A stretch of DNA of 64,000 nucleotides, taken from the NCBI RefSeq assembly GCF_009362785.1, contig NZ_WHNQ01000011.1, forward strand, positions 124,001 to 188,000. The letters run 5' to 3'. The position numbers and the translations under genes are program-made. The notes under the pieces were generated by a model. That model saw nothing but the letters and a program-made list of their open reading frames with translations, was not told where the DNA came from and made no database searches. The number at the start of each line of letters is the position of its first letter. The stretch's first letter is position 1. Origin of the DNA: Paraburkholderia atlantica. GTDB lineage: Bacteria; Pseudomonadota; Gammaproteobacteria; Burkholderiales; Burkholderiaceae. This document shows, piece after piece, positions 17,585 through 25,537 of the stretch.

Positions 17585-17628
17585 AACCGGAACTCCGAAG
17601 CGTCAGCGCGGCGGGTTCCGGTTTTTTT
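17585..17628 (+). terminator. Rho-independent terminator of mdh
   Basis: Arms AACCGGAAC (17585-17593) and GTTCCGGTT (17615-17623) pair perfectly over 9 bp and run into a T-tract. It lies 16 bp after the mdh stop. Confidence 0.85.
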
Positions 17629-17759
17629 CGTGCGAATGGCGCTGCGATCGTCGCCATTCGCCTCTGATTCGAACGTGCTTTGCCGTCGCCCGACAGCGCT
17701 CGCGCAGAGCGCGCCCGAATCCGACATCCCTAATCCTCACCACGCCCTACACGCCGAAG

Positions 17760-18776
17760 ATGCGCGTTCTCACACCCGCCGAAGTGCTGTTTGAGGGCGA
17801 AGCGCCGCCCGCTGTGCTGCCCGCCTGCGATCACTACGCGGGCAGCGAAAAGCTGATGCTGAAGTCGCTCGCGTTACAGCAGCAACTCGGCCCGGCGTTC
17901 GATATCACGCTGGATTGCGAAGACGGCGCGCAAGTCGGCCGCGAGGCCGAGCATGCGGAACTGGTCGCATCGCTGCTGGGCAGCGAGCATGACCGCTTCG
18001 GCCGCGTCGGCGTGCGCATCCACGACTTCGCTCACACGCACTGGCGCGACGACGTCCGCCTCATTCTGCGCGCCGCCAAGCGGGCACCCGCTTACATCAC
18101 GCTGCCGAAAATCCGCAATGTCCACGATGCCGCCGAAATGATCGCGTTCATCGAGGCGACGCGGCGCGAACTCGGCATCACGCAGCCAGTGCCGGTGCAG
18201 TTGCTGGTCGAAACCCACGGCGCGCTCACGCGCGTGTTCGAACTGGCCGCGCTGCCGGGCGTCGAGGCGCTGAGCTTCGGCCTGATGGACTTCGTCTCCG
18301 CGCACGATGGCGCGATCCCCGATACCGCGATGCGCTCGCCGGGCCAATTCGATCATCCGCTCGTGCGGCGCGCGAAGCTCGAGATTTCGGCGGCCTGCCA
18401 TGCGTACGGCAAGGTGCCGTCGCACAACGTCAGCACGGAAGTGCGCGACATGAGCGTGGTCGCAAACGACGCGCAGCGCGCCCGCAATGAATTCGGCTAC
18501 ACGCGCATGTGGAGCATCCATCCGGCGCAGATCGAGGCGATCGTCGCCACGTTCGCGCCGCGCGACGAAGAAATCGCGACGGCCACCGAAATCCTGCTGG
18601 CCGCGCAGTCCGCGCATTGGGGCCCGACGCGTCATGGTGATACGCTGCACGACCGCGCGAGCTACCGCTACTACTGGTCGGTGCTGCGCCGCGCGCAGAG
18701 CACCGGCCGCGCTGTTCCGCAAGAAGCGACACCGCTCTTTGCGCAAGTGGGCGCTAACGGACAGTCTGTGGCATAA
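17760..18776 (+). CDS. HpcH/HpaI aldolase / citrate-lyase-beta (CitE-like) family protein
   Basis: A 338-aa TIM-barrel protein of the CitE/malyl-CoA lyase superfamily, which cleave or hydrolyse C-C and thioester bonds of 3-hydroxyacyl-CoA such as malyl-CoA or citramalyl-CoA. Family landmarks are DITLDCEDGAQVG (Mg-binding acidic residues near 50), AYITLPKIRN, VQLLVETHGAL with the second acidic metal ligand, and LSFGLMDFVSAHDG. It precedes prpC by 57 bp and probably shares its transcript. The exact substrate cannot be read from the sequence; a role in side reactions of malate, methylmalate or glyoxylate metabolism is inferred from the neighbours. The region upstream of the ATG has only a weak GAAG ribosome site. 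Confidence 0.85.
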   Translation: MRVLTPAEVLFEGEAPPAVLPACDHYAGSEKLMLKSLALQQQLGPAFDITLDCEDGAQVGREAEHAELVASLLGSEHDRFGRVGVRIHDFAHTHWRDDVRLILRAAKRAPAYITLPKIRNVHDAAEMIAFIEATRRELGITQPVPVQLLVETHGALTRVFELAALPGVEALSFGLMDFVSAHDGAIPDTAMRSPGQFDHPLVRRAKLEISAACHAYGKVPSHNVSTEVRDMSVVANDAQRARNEFGYTRMWSIHPAQIEAIVATFAPRDEEIATATEILLAAQSAHWGPTRHGDTLHDRASYRYYWSVLRRAQSTGRAVPQEATPLFAQVGANGQSVA

Positions 18777-18833
18777 GCGACGCGTTTTTCAAACGGCAGC
18801 AGCGATGAGCCGGCACACAGGAGAAGGCGGAAC

Positions 18834-20021
18834 ATGAGCGAGACGACGCAAGCCGCTGACGCAACAGGCGGCAACGAAACGCAAAGCGGTTTCAAACCAA
18901 AGAAATCCGTCGCGCTGTCGGGCGTGACCGCGGGCAACACCGCGCTGTGCACGGTTGGCAAGACCGGCAACGATCTGCACTATCGCGGCTACGACATTCT
19001 CGACATTGCCGAGGCATGCGAATTCGAAGAGGTCGCCTACCTGCTGGTCCACGGCAAGCTGCCCACGCAGGCCGAGTTGACCGCCTACAAGACCAGACTG
19101 AAGTCGATGCGCGGCCTGCCCGCCAACGTGAAGGCCGCGCTCGAATGGATTCCGGCCGCCGCGCATCCGATGGACGTGATGCGCACCGGCGTGTCGGTGC
19201 TCGGCACGGTGCTGCCGGAGAAGGACGATCACAACCTGCCGGGCGCGCGCGACATCGCCGACAAGCTGATGGCCTCGCTCGGCTCGATGCTGCTGTACTG
19301 GTATCACTACTCGCACAACGGCAAGCGCATCGAGGTCGAAACCGACGACGATTCGATCGGCGGCCACTTCCTGCATCTGCTGCACGGCGTCGAGCCGTCG
19401 AAGGCGTGGGTCGACGCGATGCACGTGTCGCTGAACCTGTACGCGGAGCACGAGTTCAATGCGTCGACGTTCACGGGCCGCGTGATCGCGGGCACCGGCT
19501 CGGACATGTATTCGGCGATCACCGGCGCGATCGGCGCGCTGCGCGGCCCGAAGCACGGCGGCGCCAACGAAGCCGCGTTCGAAATCCAGTCGCGCTACCA
19601 GACACCCGACGAAGCCGAAGCCGACATCCGCCGCCGGGTCGAGAACAAGGAAGTCGTGATCGGCTTCGGCCACCCGGTGTACACGATCTCGGACCCGCGT
19701 AACAAGGTCATCAAGGAAGTCGCGAAGAAGCAGTCGAGGGAAGCGGGCAACATGAAGCTGTTCTCGATCGCCGAACGGCTCGAATCGGTGATGTGGGAAG
19801 CGAAGAAGATGTTCCCGAACCTCGACTGGTTCAGCGCGGTGTCTTATCACATGATGGGCGTGCCGACCGCGATGTTCACGCCGCTGTTCGTGATCTCGCG
19901 TACGGCCGGCTGGAGCGCGCACATCATCGAGCAGCGCATCGACAACAAGATCATCCGGCCGAGCGCGAATTACATCGGACCCGAGAATTTAAAGTACGTG
20001 CCGCTAAATAGGAGAAAATAG
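18834..20021 (+). CDS. prpC: 2-methylcitrate synthase
   Basis: PrpC condenses propionyl-CoA with oxaloacetate to 2-methylcitrate. The 395-aa product has the citrate-synthase fold with catalytic residues in LRGPKHGGANEAAFE, VIGFGHPVYTISDPR and FPNLDWFSAVSYHMMGVP. The HPVYT and DWFSA forms are those of methylcitrate synthases rather than of GltA (HRVYK, DFYSG), which is also present at 10057. An optimal AGGAG lies upstream of ATG 18834. The adjacent prpD supports the assignment. Confidence 0.95.
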   Translation: MSETTQAADATGGNETQSGFKPKKSVALSGVTAGNTALCTVGKTGNDLHYRGYDILDIAEACEFEEVAYLLVHGKLPTQAELTAYKTRLKSMRGLPANVKAALEWIPAAAHPMDVMRTGVSVLGTVLPEKDDHNLPGARDIADKLMASLGSMLLYWYHYSHNGKRIEVETDDDSIGGHFLHLLHGVEPSKAWVDAMHVSLNLYAEHEFNASTFTGRVIAGTGSDMYSAITGAIGALRGPKHGGANEAAFEIQSRYQTPDEAEADIRRRVENKEVVIGFGHPVYTISDPRNKVIKEVAKKQSREAGNMKLFSIAERLESVMWEAKKMFPNLDWFSAVSYHMMGVPTAMFTPLFVISRTAGWSAHIIEQRIDNKIIRPSANYIGPENLKYVPLNRRK

Positions 20022-20122
20022 CGGTCGCTGTGCGCTCCACAGCGCGTGCAGTTCAACCCGCGCGGCCGCCGGACCGGTCGTCCGCGCACTGTTTAACTGA
20101 TTTTGATAGAAAGGTTTTCTCC

Positions 20123-20626
20123 ATGAAAAAGCTGATGATCGCCGCCATGATTGGCGCCCTGTCTACGACGATGCTGACCGTCGCGACTGACGCCGCTGCT
20201 GCGGACACGGCCACCACCACCACGAAGAAGGCCGTCGCCAAGCGCCCGGAGCCGCGCCGCCTGGTCAAGCGCAAGGCCAATCCGGTGAAGGAAGCAAAGG
20301 TCGATCCGATCCCGGAAGGGTCGGAAAAGTGGTCGTGCAAGGACGGTCTGGCTTTCGAAATGAAAGGCGACATGAAGCGTGACCAGATCGTCACGGTTCA
20401 CTGGGCGAACAAAAACTACAACCTGCCGCGCGAAGCGACCACGACGGGCGCCGATCGCTTCCACGACGCAGCAACCGGGATGGACCTCGTCGTGATCCCG
20501 ACGAAGGCCATGCTGTTCCAGGACAAGGACAGCTCGCGTCTCGCCGACGAGTGCAAGACGGTCGCGATGGAACAGGGCGCGCCGGCTGCAACGCAATCGA
20601 ACGCGATCAACAAGACCGGCAACTGA
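20123..20626 (+). CDS. Small exported protein with an MliC-like C-terminal domain
   Basis: A 167-aa protein with a Sec signal peptide (MKKLMIAAMIGALSTTMLT, cleavage probably after DAAAA near 29), a Thr/Lys/Arg-rich linker (about 30-65) and a compact domain (about 73-152) with two cysteines, WSCKDGL and LADECKT. The order Cys-x-Asp-Gly, then VTVHWANKNYNLPR, then TTTGADRFHD, then VVIPTKAMLFQD resembles the MliC/PliC lysozyme-inhibitor fold, but this is pattern recognition only. ATG 20123 has AAAGG upstream; the frame back to 20030 has no signal. It lies between prpC and prpD on the same strand, although it has no obvious role in propionate use. Confidence 0.75.
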   Translation: MKKLMIAAMIGALSTTMLTVATDAAAADTATTTTKKAVAKRPEPRRLVKRKANPVKEAKVDPIPEGSEKWSCKDGLAFEMKGDMKRDQIVTVHWANKNYNLPREATTTGADRFHDAATGMDLVVIPTKAMLFQDKDSSRLADECKTVAMEQGAPAATQSNAINKTGN

Positions 20627-20650
20627 TTTTCGCCGCCAGGGAAGCCCCCG

Positions 20651-22102
20651 ATGTCCGCTCCGATCTCCAACGTACGACCCGCCCCGGACGCCGTCCTGGT
20701 CGATATCGTCGACTACGTGCTGGATTACCGGATCGACAGCGCGCTCGCGCTGGAAACCGCGCGTCATTGCCTGATCGACACGCTCGGTTGCGGACTCGAG
20801 GCGCTTACCTACCCGGCCTGCACCAAGCTGATGGGACCGATCGTGGCAGGCACGATCGTCCCCAACGGCGCGAAGGTGCCGGGCACGTCGTTCCAGCTGG
20901 ACCCGGTTCAGGCCGCCTTCAACATCGGCGCGATGATCCGCTGGCTGGATTTCAACGACACCTGGCTCGCGGCCGAATGGGGCCATCCGTCCGATAACCT
21001 CGGCGGCATTCTCGCGACGGCCGACTGGCTCTCGCGTACCGCCATCGCAGCCGGCAAAGCGCCGCTGACGATGAAAGACGTCCTGATCGCGATGATCAAG
21101 GCGCACGAAATTCAAGGCTGCATCGCGCTCGAGAACTCGTTCAACAAGGTCGGGCTCGATCATGTGCTGCTGGTCAAGCTCGCGTCGACCGCGGTGGTCG
21201 GCCAGCTGATCGGCCTCACGCGCGACGAGCTGATCAACGCGGTATCGCAGGCGCTCGTCGATGGGCAGGCGCTGCGCACCTACCGCCATGCGCCGAACAC
21301 CGGTTCGCGCAAATCGTGGGCCGCCGGCGACGCCACCTCGCGCGCCGTGCGCCTCGCGCTGATCTCGAAGACCGGCGAGATGGGCTATCCGTCGGTGCTC
21401 AGCGCGAAAACTTGGGGCTTCTACGACGTGCTGTTCAACGGCAACGCGTTCCGGTTCCAGCGTCCGTACGGCTCGTACGTGATGGAAAACGTGCTGTTCA
21501 AGATCTCGTTTCCGGCCGAGTTCCACGCGCAAACCGCCGCGGAAGCCGCGCTCGCGCTGCATGCGCAGCTCGCGCGCGAAGGCCGGGGCGTCGAAGACAT
21601 TCGCCGCGTGACGATCCGCACGCACGAAGCGGCAATCCGCATCATCGATAAAAAAGGCCCGCTGAACAATCCGGCCGACCGTGATCATTGCATCCAGTAC
21701 ATGATCGCGGTGCCGCTGATTTTCGGCCGTCTGACGGCCGCCGATTACGAAGATTCAGTGGCGCAGGACTCGCGTATCGATGCGTTGCGCGCGAAAATGG
21801 AATGCGTAGAAGACCCACAGTTCACGAAGGATTATCACGACCCCGAGAAGCGTTCGATCGCCAATGCACTGACGATCGAATTCAACGACGGGTCGAAGTT
21901 CGGGGAAGTAGTAGTCGAATACCCGATCGGTCATAAGCGCCGTCGTGAAGACGGTATTCCGTTGCTGGTCGAGAAGTTCAAGACCAACCTCGCGCGGCGC
22001 TTCCCGGTCAAGCAACAACTGGCGATTCTCGACGTATCGCTCGACCAGGCCAAGCTCGAAGCGACGCCGGTCAATGAATACGTCGATCTTTACGTCATCT
22101 AG
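20651..22102 (+). CDS. prpD: 2-methylcitrate dehydratase
   Basis: PrpD dehydrates 2-methylcitrate to 2-methyl-cis-aconitate. The product is 483 aa, the same length as E. coli PrpD, and long stretches are recognisable, for example VQAAFNIGAMIRWLDFNDTW, AEWGHPSDNLGGILATADW, SFNKVGLDHVLLVK and YRHAPNTGSRKSWAAGDATS. It ends VNEYVDLYVI like the enterobacterial enzyme. A ribosome site AGGGAAG precedes ATG 20651. It lies 42 bp before acnA, which could supply the hydration step to 2-methylisocitrate. No prpB lyase is in the window. Confidence 0.96.
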   Translation: MSAPISNVRPAPDAVLVDIVDYVLDYRIDSALALETARHCLIDTLGCGLEALTYPACTKLMGPIVAGTIVPNGAKVPGTSFQLDPVQAAFNIGAMIRWLDFNDTWLAAEWGHPSDNLGGILATADWLSRTAIAAGKAPLTMKDVLIAMIKAHEIQGCIALENSFNKVGLDHVLLVKLASTAVVGQLIGLTRDELINAVSQALVDGQALRTYRHAPNTGSRKSWAAGDATSRAVRLALISKTGEMGYPSVLSAKTWGFYDVLFNGNAFRFQRPYGSYVMENVLFKISFPAEFHAQTAAEAALALHAQLAREGRGVEDIRRVTIRTHEAAIRIIDKKGPLNNPADRDHCIQYMIAVPLIFGRLTAADYEDSVAQDSRIDALRAKMECVEDPQFTKDYHDPEKRSIANALTIEFNDGSKFGEVVVEYPIGHKRRREDGIPLLVEKFKTNLARRFPVKQQLAILDVSLDQAKLEATPVNEYVDLYVI

Positions 22103-22144
22103 GCTGAGTACTGTAGTTCCGCGATCCAAACCAAGGAAAACACC

Positions 22145-24859
22145 ATGGCCCACAACCTCCACAAAACGCTCAAGGAATTCGACAGCGGTTCCGGCAAAGG
22201 CAAGTTCTACTCCCTGCCGCAACTCGGCAAGGCTCTGAACCTCAAAATCGACCGTCTGCCGGTCTCGATCCGTATCGTGCTGGAATCGGTGCTGCGCAAC
22301 TACGACGGCAAGAAAATCGCCGAAGACCATGTCACGCAACTCGCGAACTGGAAGCCGAACGCGGCGCGCGTCGATGAAATCCCGTTCGTCGTGTCGCGCG
22401 TCGTGCTGCAGGACTTCACCGGCGTGCCGCTGCTCGCCGACATCGCCGCAATGCGCGGCGTCGCGAAGGCCGTCGGCAAGAACCCGAAGTCGATCGAGCC
22501 GCTGGTGCCGGTGGACCTCGTCGTCGACCACTCGGTGCAGATCGACCACTTCCGCGAGAAGAACGCGCTCGACCTGAACATGAAGCTGGAATTCCAGCGC
22601 AACAACGAGCGCTACCAGTTCATGAAGTGGGGTATGCAGGCGTTCGATACGTTCAAGGTCGTGCCGCCGGGCGTCGGCATCGTTCACCAGGTGAATCTCG
22701 AGTATCTCGCGCGCGGCGTGCACAAGAAGGCCGACGGCGCGGATACCGTGTACTACCCGGACTCGCTGGTCGGCACGGACAGCCACACGACGATGATCAA
22801 CGGCATCGGCGTGGTCGGCTGGGGCGTGGGCGGTATCGAAGCCGAAGCCGGCATGCTCGGCCAGCCGGTGTACTTCCTGACGCCGGACGTCGTCGGTGTG
22901 CATCTGAAGGGCAAGCTGATCGAAGGCGTGACCGCGACCGACCTCGTGCTGACGATCACCGAACTGCTGCGTAAGGAGAAGGTCGTCGGCAAGTTCGTCG
23001 AGTTCTTCGGCGAAGGCACGCGCTCGCTGTCGGTGCCGGACCGCGCGACGATCGGCAACATGGCGCCGGAATACGGCGCGACGATGGGCTTCTTCCCGGT
23101 CGACGAAAAGACCATCGACTTCTTCCACGGCACGGGCCGCACGGACGCGGAAATCTCGGCGTTCGAAAACTACTTCAAGGCGCAGGAACTGTTCGGCATT
23201 CCGGCCGAAGGCGACATCGACTACACGAAGGTCGTCACGCTGGATCTCGCCACGGTCGCGCCGTCGCTGGCAGGCCCGAAGCGTCCGCAGGACCGCATCG
23301 AGATCGGCCACGTGAAGTCGACCTTCACCGACCTGTTCTCGAAGCCGGTCGCTGAGAACGGCTTCGCGAAAAAGGCCGCCGACCTCGACGCGCAGTACAC
23401 GACGAGCAACGGCGTCAACGTGAAGAACGGCGACGTGCTGATCGCCGCGATCACGTCGTGCACGAACACGTCGAACCCGAGCGTGCTGCTCGCCGCCGGT
23501 CTGCTCGCGAAGAAGGCTGTCGAGGCCGGGCTGACGGTCGCTCCGCACATCAAGACCTCGCTGGCTCCGGGATCGCGCATCGTCACCGAGTACCTGACGA
23601 AGACCGACCTGCTGAAGTACCTCGACAAGCTCGGCTTCACGCTGGCCGCTTATGGCTGCACGACCTGTATCGGCAACGCGGGCGACCTGACGCCGGAACT
23701 GAACGACGCGATCACGAAGAACGACATCGTCGCGGCAGCGGTGCTGTCGGGCAACCGTAACTTCGAAGCGCGTATCCACCCGAACATCCGCGCGAACTTC
23801 CTCGCGTCGCCGCCGCTCGTCGTCGCATACGCGATCGCCGGCAACATCACGCGCGACCTGATGACCGAGCCGGTCGGCAAAGGCAAGGGCGGTAAGGACA
23901 TCTACCTCGGCGACATCTGGCCGACCAGCGAAGAAGTCAACGCGCTGCTGAAGTACGCGATGGATGCCGACGCGTTCCGCAAGAACTACTCGCAGCTCAC
24001 GAAGAAGGGCGACCTGTGGAGCAAGATCGAGGGCGAAGAGGGTCAGGTCTACGACTGGCCGAAGTCGACCTACATCGCCGAGCCGCCGTTCTTCGGCAAG
24101 GACTTCTCGATGACGCCGGCTTCGAGCATCGCGCCGGTGAAGGGCGCGCGCGCCTTGGGCATCTTCGGTGACTCGGTCACGACCGACCACATCAGCCCGG
24201 CAGGCTCGATCAAGGAAGACTCGCCGGCAGGCCGTTGGCTGAAGGAAAACGGCGTGCAGAAGGCCGATTTCAACAGCTACGGCTCGCGCCGCGGCAACCA
24301 CGACGTGATGATGCGCGGCACGTTCGCGAACGTCCGTATCAAGAACCTGATGATCCCGGCGAAGGCGGACGGCACGCGCGTCGAAGGCGGCCTGACGATT
24401 CACCAGCCGAGCGGCGAACAGCTGTCGATCTACGACGCGGCGATGAAGTACATCGACGCCGGCACGCCGACCATCGTGTTCGCGGGCGAAGAGTACGGCA
24501 CGGGTTCGTCGCGCGACTGGGCGGCCAAGGGCACGCAGCTGTTGGGCGTGAAGGCCGTGGTCGCACGCAGCTTCGAGCGGATCCACCGTTCGAACCTCGT
24601 CGGCATGGGCGTTCTGCCGCTGCAGTTCAAGGGCTCGGATAGCGTGCAGTCGCTCGGCATCACCGGCGAAGAAACGTACGACATCGAAGGCCTCGGCGAC
24701 GACTTCAAGCCGCAACAGGAAGTCACGCTCGTGATCCATGGCAAGGACGGCGACAAGCGCGTTCCGGTGCTGCTGCGTATCGACACGCCGATCGAAGTCG
24801 ACTACTACAAGCACGGCGGGATTCTGCCGTTCGTGCTGCGCTCGCTGCTGGCTGCTTAA
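22145..24859 (+). CDS. acnA: Aconitate hydratase A
   Basis: AcnA isomerises citrate and isocitrate on a [4Fe-4S] cluster and can also act on methylcitrate-cycle intermediates. It is 904 aa, the typical AcnA/IRP length. Cluster cysteines are in AITSCTNTSNPSVL and YGCTTCIGNAGDL. Substrate motifs GTDSHTTMINGIGVVGWGVG, the swivel-domain sequence EYGTGSSRDWAAKGTQLLG and ARSFERIHRSNLVGMGVLPL are all present. AAGGA precedes the ATG. It closes the prpC-prpD-acnA run and is followed by an intrinsic terminator. AcnD is less likely, because no prpF partner is present and the N-terminus is of the AcnA type. Confidence 0.97.
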   Translation: MAHNLHKTLKEFDSGSGKGKFYSLPQLGKALNLKIDRLPVSIRIVLESVLRNYDGKKIAEDHVTQLANWKPNAARVDEIPFVVSRVVLQDFTGVPLLADIAAMRGVAKAVGKNPKSIEPLVPVDLVVDHSVQIDHFREKNALDLNMKLEFQRNNERYQFMKWGMQAFDTFKVVPPGVGIVHQVNLEYLARGVHKKADGADTVYYPDSLVGTDSHTTMINGIGVVGWGVGGIEAEAGMLGQPVYFLTPDVVGVHLKGKLIEGVTATDLVLTITELLRKEKVVGKFVEFFGEGTRSLSVPDRATIGNMAPEYGATMGFFPVDEKTIDFFHGTGRTDAEISAFENYFKAQELFGIPAEGDIDYTKVVTLDLATVAPSLAGPKRPQDRIEIGHVKSTFTDLFSKPVAENGFAKKAADLDAQYTTSNGVNVKNGDVLIAAITSCTNTSNPSVLLAAGLLAKKAVEAGLTVAPHIKTSLAPGSRIVTEYLTKTDLLKYLDKLGFTLAAYGCTTCIGNAGDLTPELNDAITKNDIVAAAVLSGNRNFEARIHPNIRANFLASPPLVVAYAIAGNITRDLMTEPVGKGKGGKDIYLGDIWPTSEEVNALLKYAMDADAFRKNYSQLTKKGDLWSKIEGEEGQVYDWPKSTYIAEPPFFGKDFSMTPASSIAPVKGARALGIFGDSVTTDHISPAGSIKEDSPAGRWLKENGVQKADFNSYGSRRGNHDVMMRGTFANVRIKNLMIPAKADGTRVEGGLTIHQPSGEQLSIYDAAMKYIDAGTPTIVFAGEEYGTGSSRDWAAKGTQLLGVKAVVARSFERIHRSNLVGMGVLPLQFKGSDSVQSLGITGEETYDIEGLGDDFKPQQEVTLVIHGKDGDKRVPVLLRIDTPIEVDYYKHGGILPFVLRSLLAA

Positions 24860-24931
24860 GCCCCGCGGCAACGCATGTAGCCTCGCTGTTTTGCAGGGGC
24901 TGCGTCCTGTGGAGGGCGCAGCCGACTTTGG

Positions 24932-24959
24932 AGCCCGACCTCAGGTCGGGCTTTTTTTT
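24932..24959 (+). terminator. Rho-independent terminator of acnA
   Basis: AGCCCGACC and GGTCGGGCT pair over 9 bp around loop TCA and are followed by eight T residues. It lies 73 bp after the acnA stop. Confidence 0.92.
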
Positions 24960-25132
24960 GGGCTCTTCTCGGCGTGCCATGCAGCGTGCGGAGGGGACTC
25001 GAACCTGGCGCGAAGTTCGGCATCACGACAACGTGCCGCGCGACAACCTGCCCAATTTCTTCTTCGCGCGAAATACCTTACATTTTCCTTGAGGCGGCAA
25101 GAAGTTGAAGTAGTTGGAGTAGCCGCCGAGGG

Positions 25133-25470
25133 CGTCTTCGATCATGAGAAGACGTGTGTGGGATGCGTCTCACCCCCGGGCGTCAGCGCCGCGCTAGTGC
25201 ACAGCGCACATATGACGGCCGCACGCCGTCGCCTGGCTGCGGCGCCCCGTGAGACGTGTCCTCCTGATGCAACGCAAGCTGACCGATGAAATTCACCTTG
25301 GAGGGAATGCCTTTGAATACTGACTCTGACTACTGCTATGTAAGCCGCTCGCGTGGCTTCGGTAAGAGCCAGCGAGCATCCCGCAGGACTGAACGGTCCT
25401 GATCGATACGTCTGAAGACGTGTCCTGTATGAAACGCGCCGGTACGCGATGTCCGGCGCGTTTGTTTTTC
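25133..25470 (+). ncRNA. Candidate structured RNA with a short reading frame and its own terminator
   Basis: In order: hairpin 25133-25154 (CGTCTTC/GAAGACG); a long-range 8-bp stem 25166-25173 with 25249-25256 (CGTCTCAC/GTGAGACG) enclosing small hairpins; CCTCC at 25260-25264, complementary to the GGAGG at 25300-25304; hairpin 25347-25377 (GCTCGC/GCGAGC plus TGGCT/AGCCA inside); hairpin 25385-25400; hairpin 25404-25423 (8 bp, loop TGAA); then the terminator. A 38-codon frame (25286-25402, MKFTLEGMPLNTDSDYCY...) crosses it, but its third-position GC is lower than in neighbouring genes. This could be a small RNA, or a leader-like element with a sequestered ribosome site. I do not recognise it as a known family. 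No convincing promoter was found. Confidence 0.5.
25433..25469 (+). terminator. Intrinsic terminator ending the structured-RNA locus
   Basis: AACGCGCCGG and CCGGCGCGTT pair perfectly over 10 bp with a 10-nt loop, followed by TGTTTTTC on the plus strand. On the minus strand it could also serve the DUF748 gene, although the T-tract there is poorer (GTTTCATAC). Confidence 0.85.
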
Positions 25471-25537
25471 TGGTGCCCAACTCGACGAGAATGCACCGAG
25501 CCGGCGAAGGACGTGCAGCGTTCGGTGCGCCCCACCA

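Larger units (their letters stand above)
24860..25537. other. Long intergenic region between acnA and the DUF748 gene
   Basis: A 678-bp region between convergent genes. Its left end is the acnA terminator; the rest (about 25130-25470) holds a dense series of stable hairpins on the plus strand and ends in a second intrinsic terminator. No protein family is recognisable. See the separate ncRNA entry. Confidence 0.6.

Noticed and set aside
21755..24871. A 1038-codon open frame on the minus strand opposite acnA and prpD
   Set aside because: It is the mirror of high-GC codon bias in acnA. The translation is Arg/Val/His-rich with no domain, and acnA itself is certain.
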